Shown here one piece after another: positions 41,640 to 42,469 of a stretch of 42,469 bases of DNA (position 1 is its first letter; each line of letters opens with the position of its first letter). The stretch is from Gemmatimonadota bacterium (GTDB taxonomy: Bacteria > Gemmatimonadota > Gemmatimonadetes > Longimicrobiales > Gaopeijiaceae). The stretch covers positions 1 through 42,469 of the forward strand of contig DQPL01000063.1 in assembly GCA_015664885.1 (NCBI GenBank). Reading direction: 5' to 3'. Below the pieces are notes generated by a model. That model searched no databases and was not told where the DNA came from. It saw only the letters and a program-made list of their open reading frames with translations. The position numbers and the translations under genes were made by a program.

Positions 41640-42469
41640 ATGTCCTCACGAGTTGTAACAGCAGCACTCTCGACGGTGCTGCTCGCGAGTTGTATCGGAG
41701 AAGAGTGGCCGGCTCCACCGCCCGTAGACGTCGCTGTGTTCGACGCAGATTACGCGGAGTGGCGCGACCGTCGCGAGGGCCGCATGGTCACGCCGCCAGG
41801 CGGTCCCTTGCTCTGGATCGGGCTGTGGGAGTTGGAGCAGGGACCAACGCCGTTCGGGTCCGACGAGGACTTGAGCATCTCGCTGCCTTCCGCCGACTCC
41901 CCGCCGCTCGCCGGAACGTTGCATCGCTCGGGTCAGGAGGTCCGGCTCGAGCCAGCCAACGGCGCCGATTTGCGCATCGTCGACGGCGAGACGATCACGG
42001 ACATCATCGTGCTCGAAAATGACCGATCCGGTAATACGACGTACGTGGAACTCGGCTCGTTGGGCATGCGTGTCCACAGCGAGCCGGGCACCGACCGACT
42101 CTGGCTCCGTGCGTGGGACACCGACCTCCCGGTGAGGGACACGTTCTCGTTGCCCGAGTCATTCCCCGTCGACACAGACTGGCGCATCGCCGCTCGCTTC
42201 GAGCCCTACGCTGAGCCGATCACGTTGACGGTGCCCGACGTCACCGCCGGAACGATCGAGTACCGTGCGCCCGGAGAGCTCGTCTTCCAGATCGACGGCA
42301 CGGAGCACTCACTCATTGCTACGGCGAGCGAGACCGCCACGAGCTTCTTCATCATGATGTGGGATTCAACCGCTACGACCGAAACGTATCAGGCAGGCCG
42401 GTACATGCGTGTCGACATGCCCGACGAAGATGGGTGGACCACGATCGACTTCAATCGCACTTACAATGC
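41640..42469 (+). CDS. DUF1684 family lipoprotein, 3' end cut by the window
   Basis: The frame is open from ATG 41640 to the window edge (276 residues seen). The lipoprotein signal has cysteine 18 (LLASC). The body shows the DUF1684 pattern: AEYAEWRDRREGRMVTPPGG with PLLWIGLWELEQG, a DRLWLRAWD strand, and a final WTTIDFNRTYN, where the family normally ends a few residues later with NPPCAF. So nearly the whole gene is present. DUF1684 proteins are exported beta-rich proteins of unknown function, common in Bacteroidota and actinobacteria. Confidence 0.87.
   Translation, partial: MSSRVVTAALSTVLLASCIGEEWPAPPPVDVAVFDADYAEWRDRREGRMVTPPGGPLLWIGLWELEQGPTPFGSDEDLSISLPSADSPPLAGTLHRSGQEVRLEPANGADLRIVDGETITDIIVLENDRSGNTTYVELGSLGMRVHSEPGTDRLWLRAWDTDLPVRDTFSLPESFPVDTDWRIAARFEPYAEPITLTVPDVTAGTIEYRAPGELVFQIDGTEHSLIATASETATSFFIMMWDSTATTETYQAGRYMRVDMPDEDGWTTIDFNRTYN

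Overview
The window is GC-rich, gene-dense bacterial chromosome with short gaps, many 1 to 4 bp overlaps and mixed strands. It resembles a member of the Gemmatimonadota or another FCB-group relative. This rests on the gene set: a DUF4837 lipoprotein, a GldA / GldF-GldG / DUF4340 transporter operon, two large secreted M14 peptidases, a secreted S9 peptidase and many lipoproteins. It is inference, because there is no rRNA or other marker except dnaE. No tRNA, rRNA, CRISPR array, insertion sequence or prophage was found.

Layout. 1-1938: a small membrane-protein ORF and a VWA-domain lipoprotein with a Lys-Ser-X repeat tail, broken by three single-base shifts. 1935-4661: first M14 peptidase. 4885-5400: DinB-like protein. 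5422-7834 (minus): cation/proton antiporter, zinc-type CDF exporter and a very acidic 46-residue ORF, each overlapping the next. 7952-11699 (plus): oligopeptidase A, DUF4837 lipoprotein, DUF2911 protein. 11696-11878: truncated PadR regulator. 12184-17438: dnaE and an ALDH7-type aldehyde dehydrogenase. 17537-18482: Xre/RES toxin-antitoxin pair behind a palindromic operator. 18497-22613 (minus): Gld-type ABC transporter operon. 22726-26615: broken DUF72 gene, small coiled-coil membrane protein, DUF1697, N-acyl-D-amino-acid deacylase lipoprotein, orphan HTH protein. 26787-29371: S9 peptidase coupled to MsrA. 29477-33811: isoprenylcysteine-type methyltransferase, broken GNAT, beta-propeller protein with threonine aldolase, cyclophilin lipoprotein. 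33812-36987: second M14 peptidase coupled to an exported PNPOx-fold protein. 37159-40496: DUF1801 (frameshifted), DksA-type zinc finger, double-VOC lipoprotein, homocysteine methyltransferase, HEAT-repeat protein. 40731-41493: ArsR plus SRPBCC pair from a promoter that looks leaderless. 41640-end: DUF1684 lipoprotein running off the window.

Together the genes suggest a heterotroph that degrades peptides outside the cytoplasm (two M14, S9, D-amino-acid deacylase) and finishes the job inside (PrlC, threonine aldolase, aldehyde dehydrogenase), plus ion and zinc homeostasis and damage repair (MsrA).

No wholly new multi-gene system is obvious. The points most worth a second look are the VWA/(KSX)16 lipoprotein, the Trp-Asp pentad micro-ORF coupled to the zinc exporter, the ArsR promoter, and a cluster of gene-breaking lesions. 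Most of the lesions lie in C or G runs and may be assembly errors rather than real pseudogenes.
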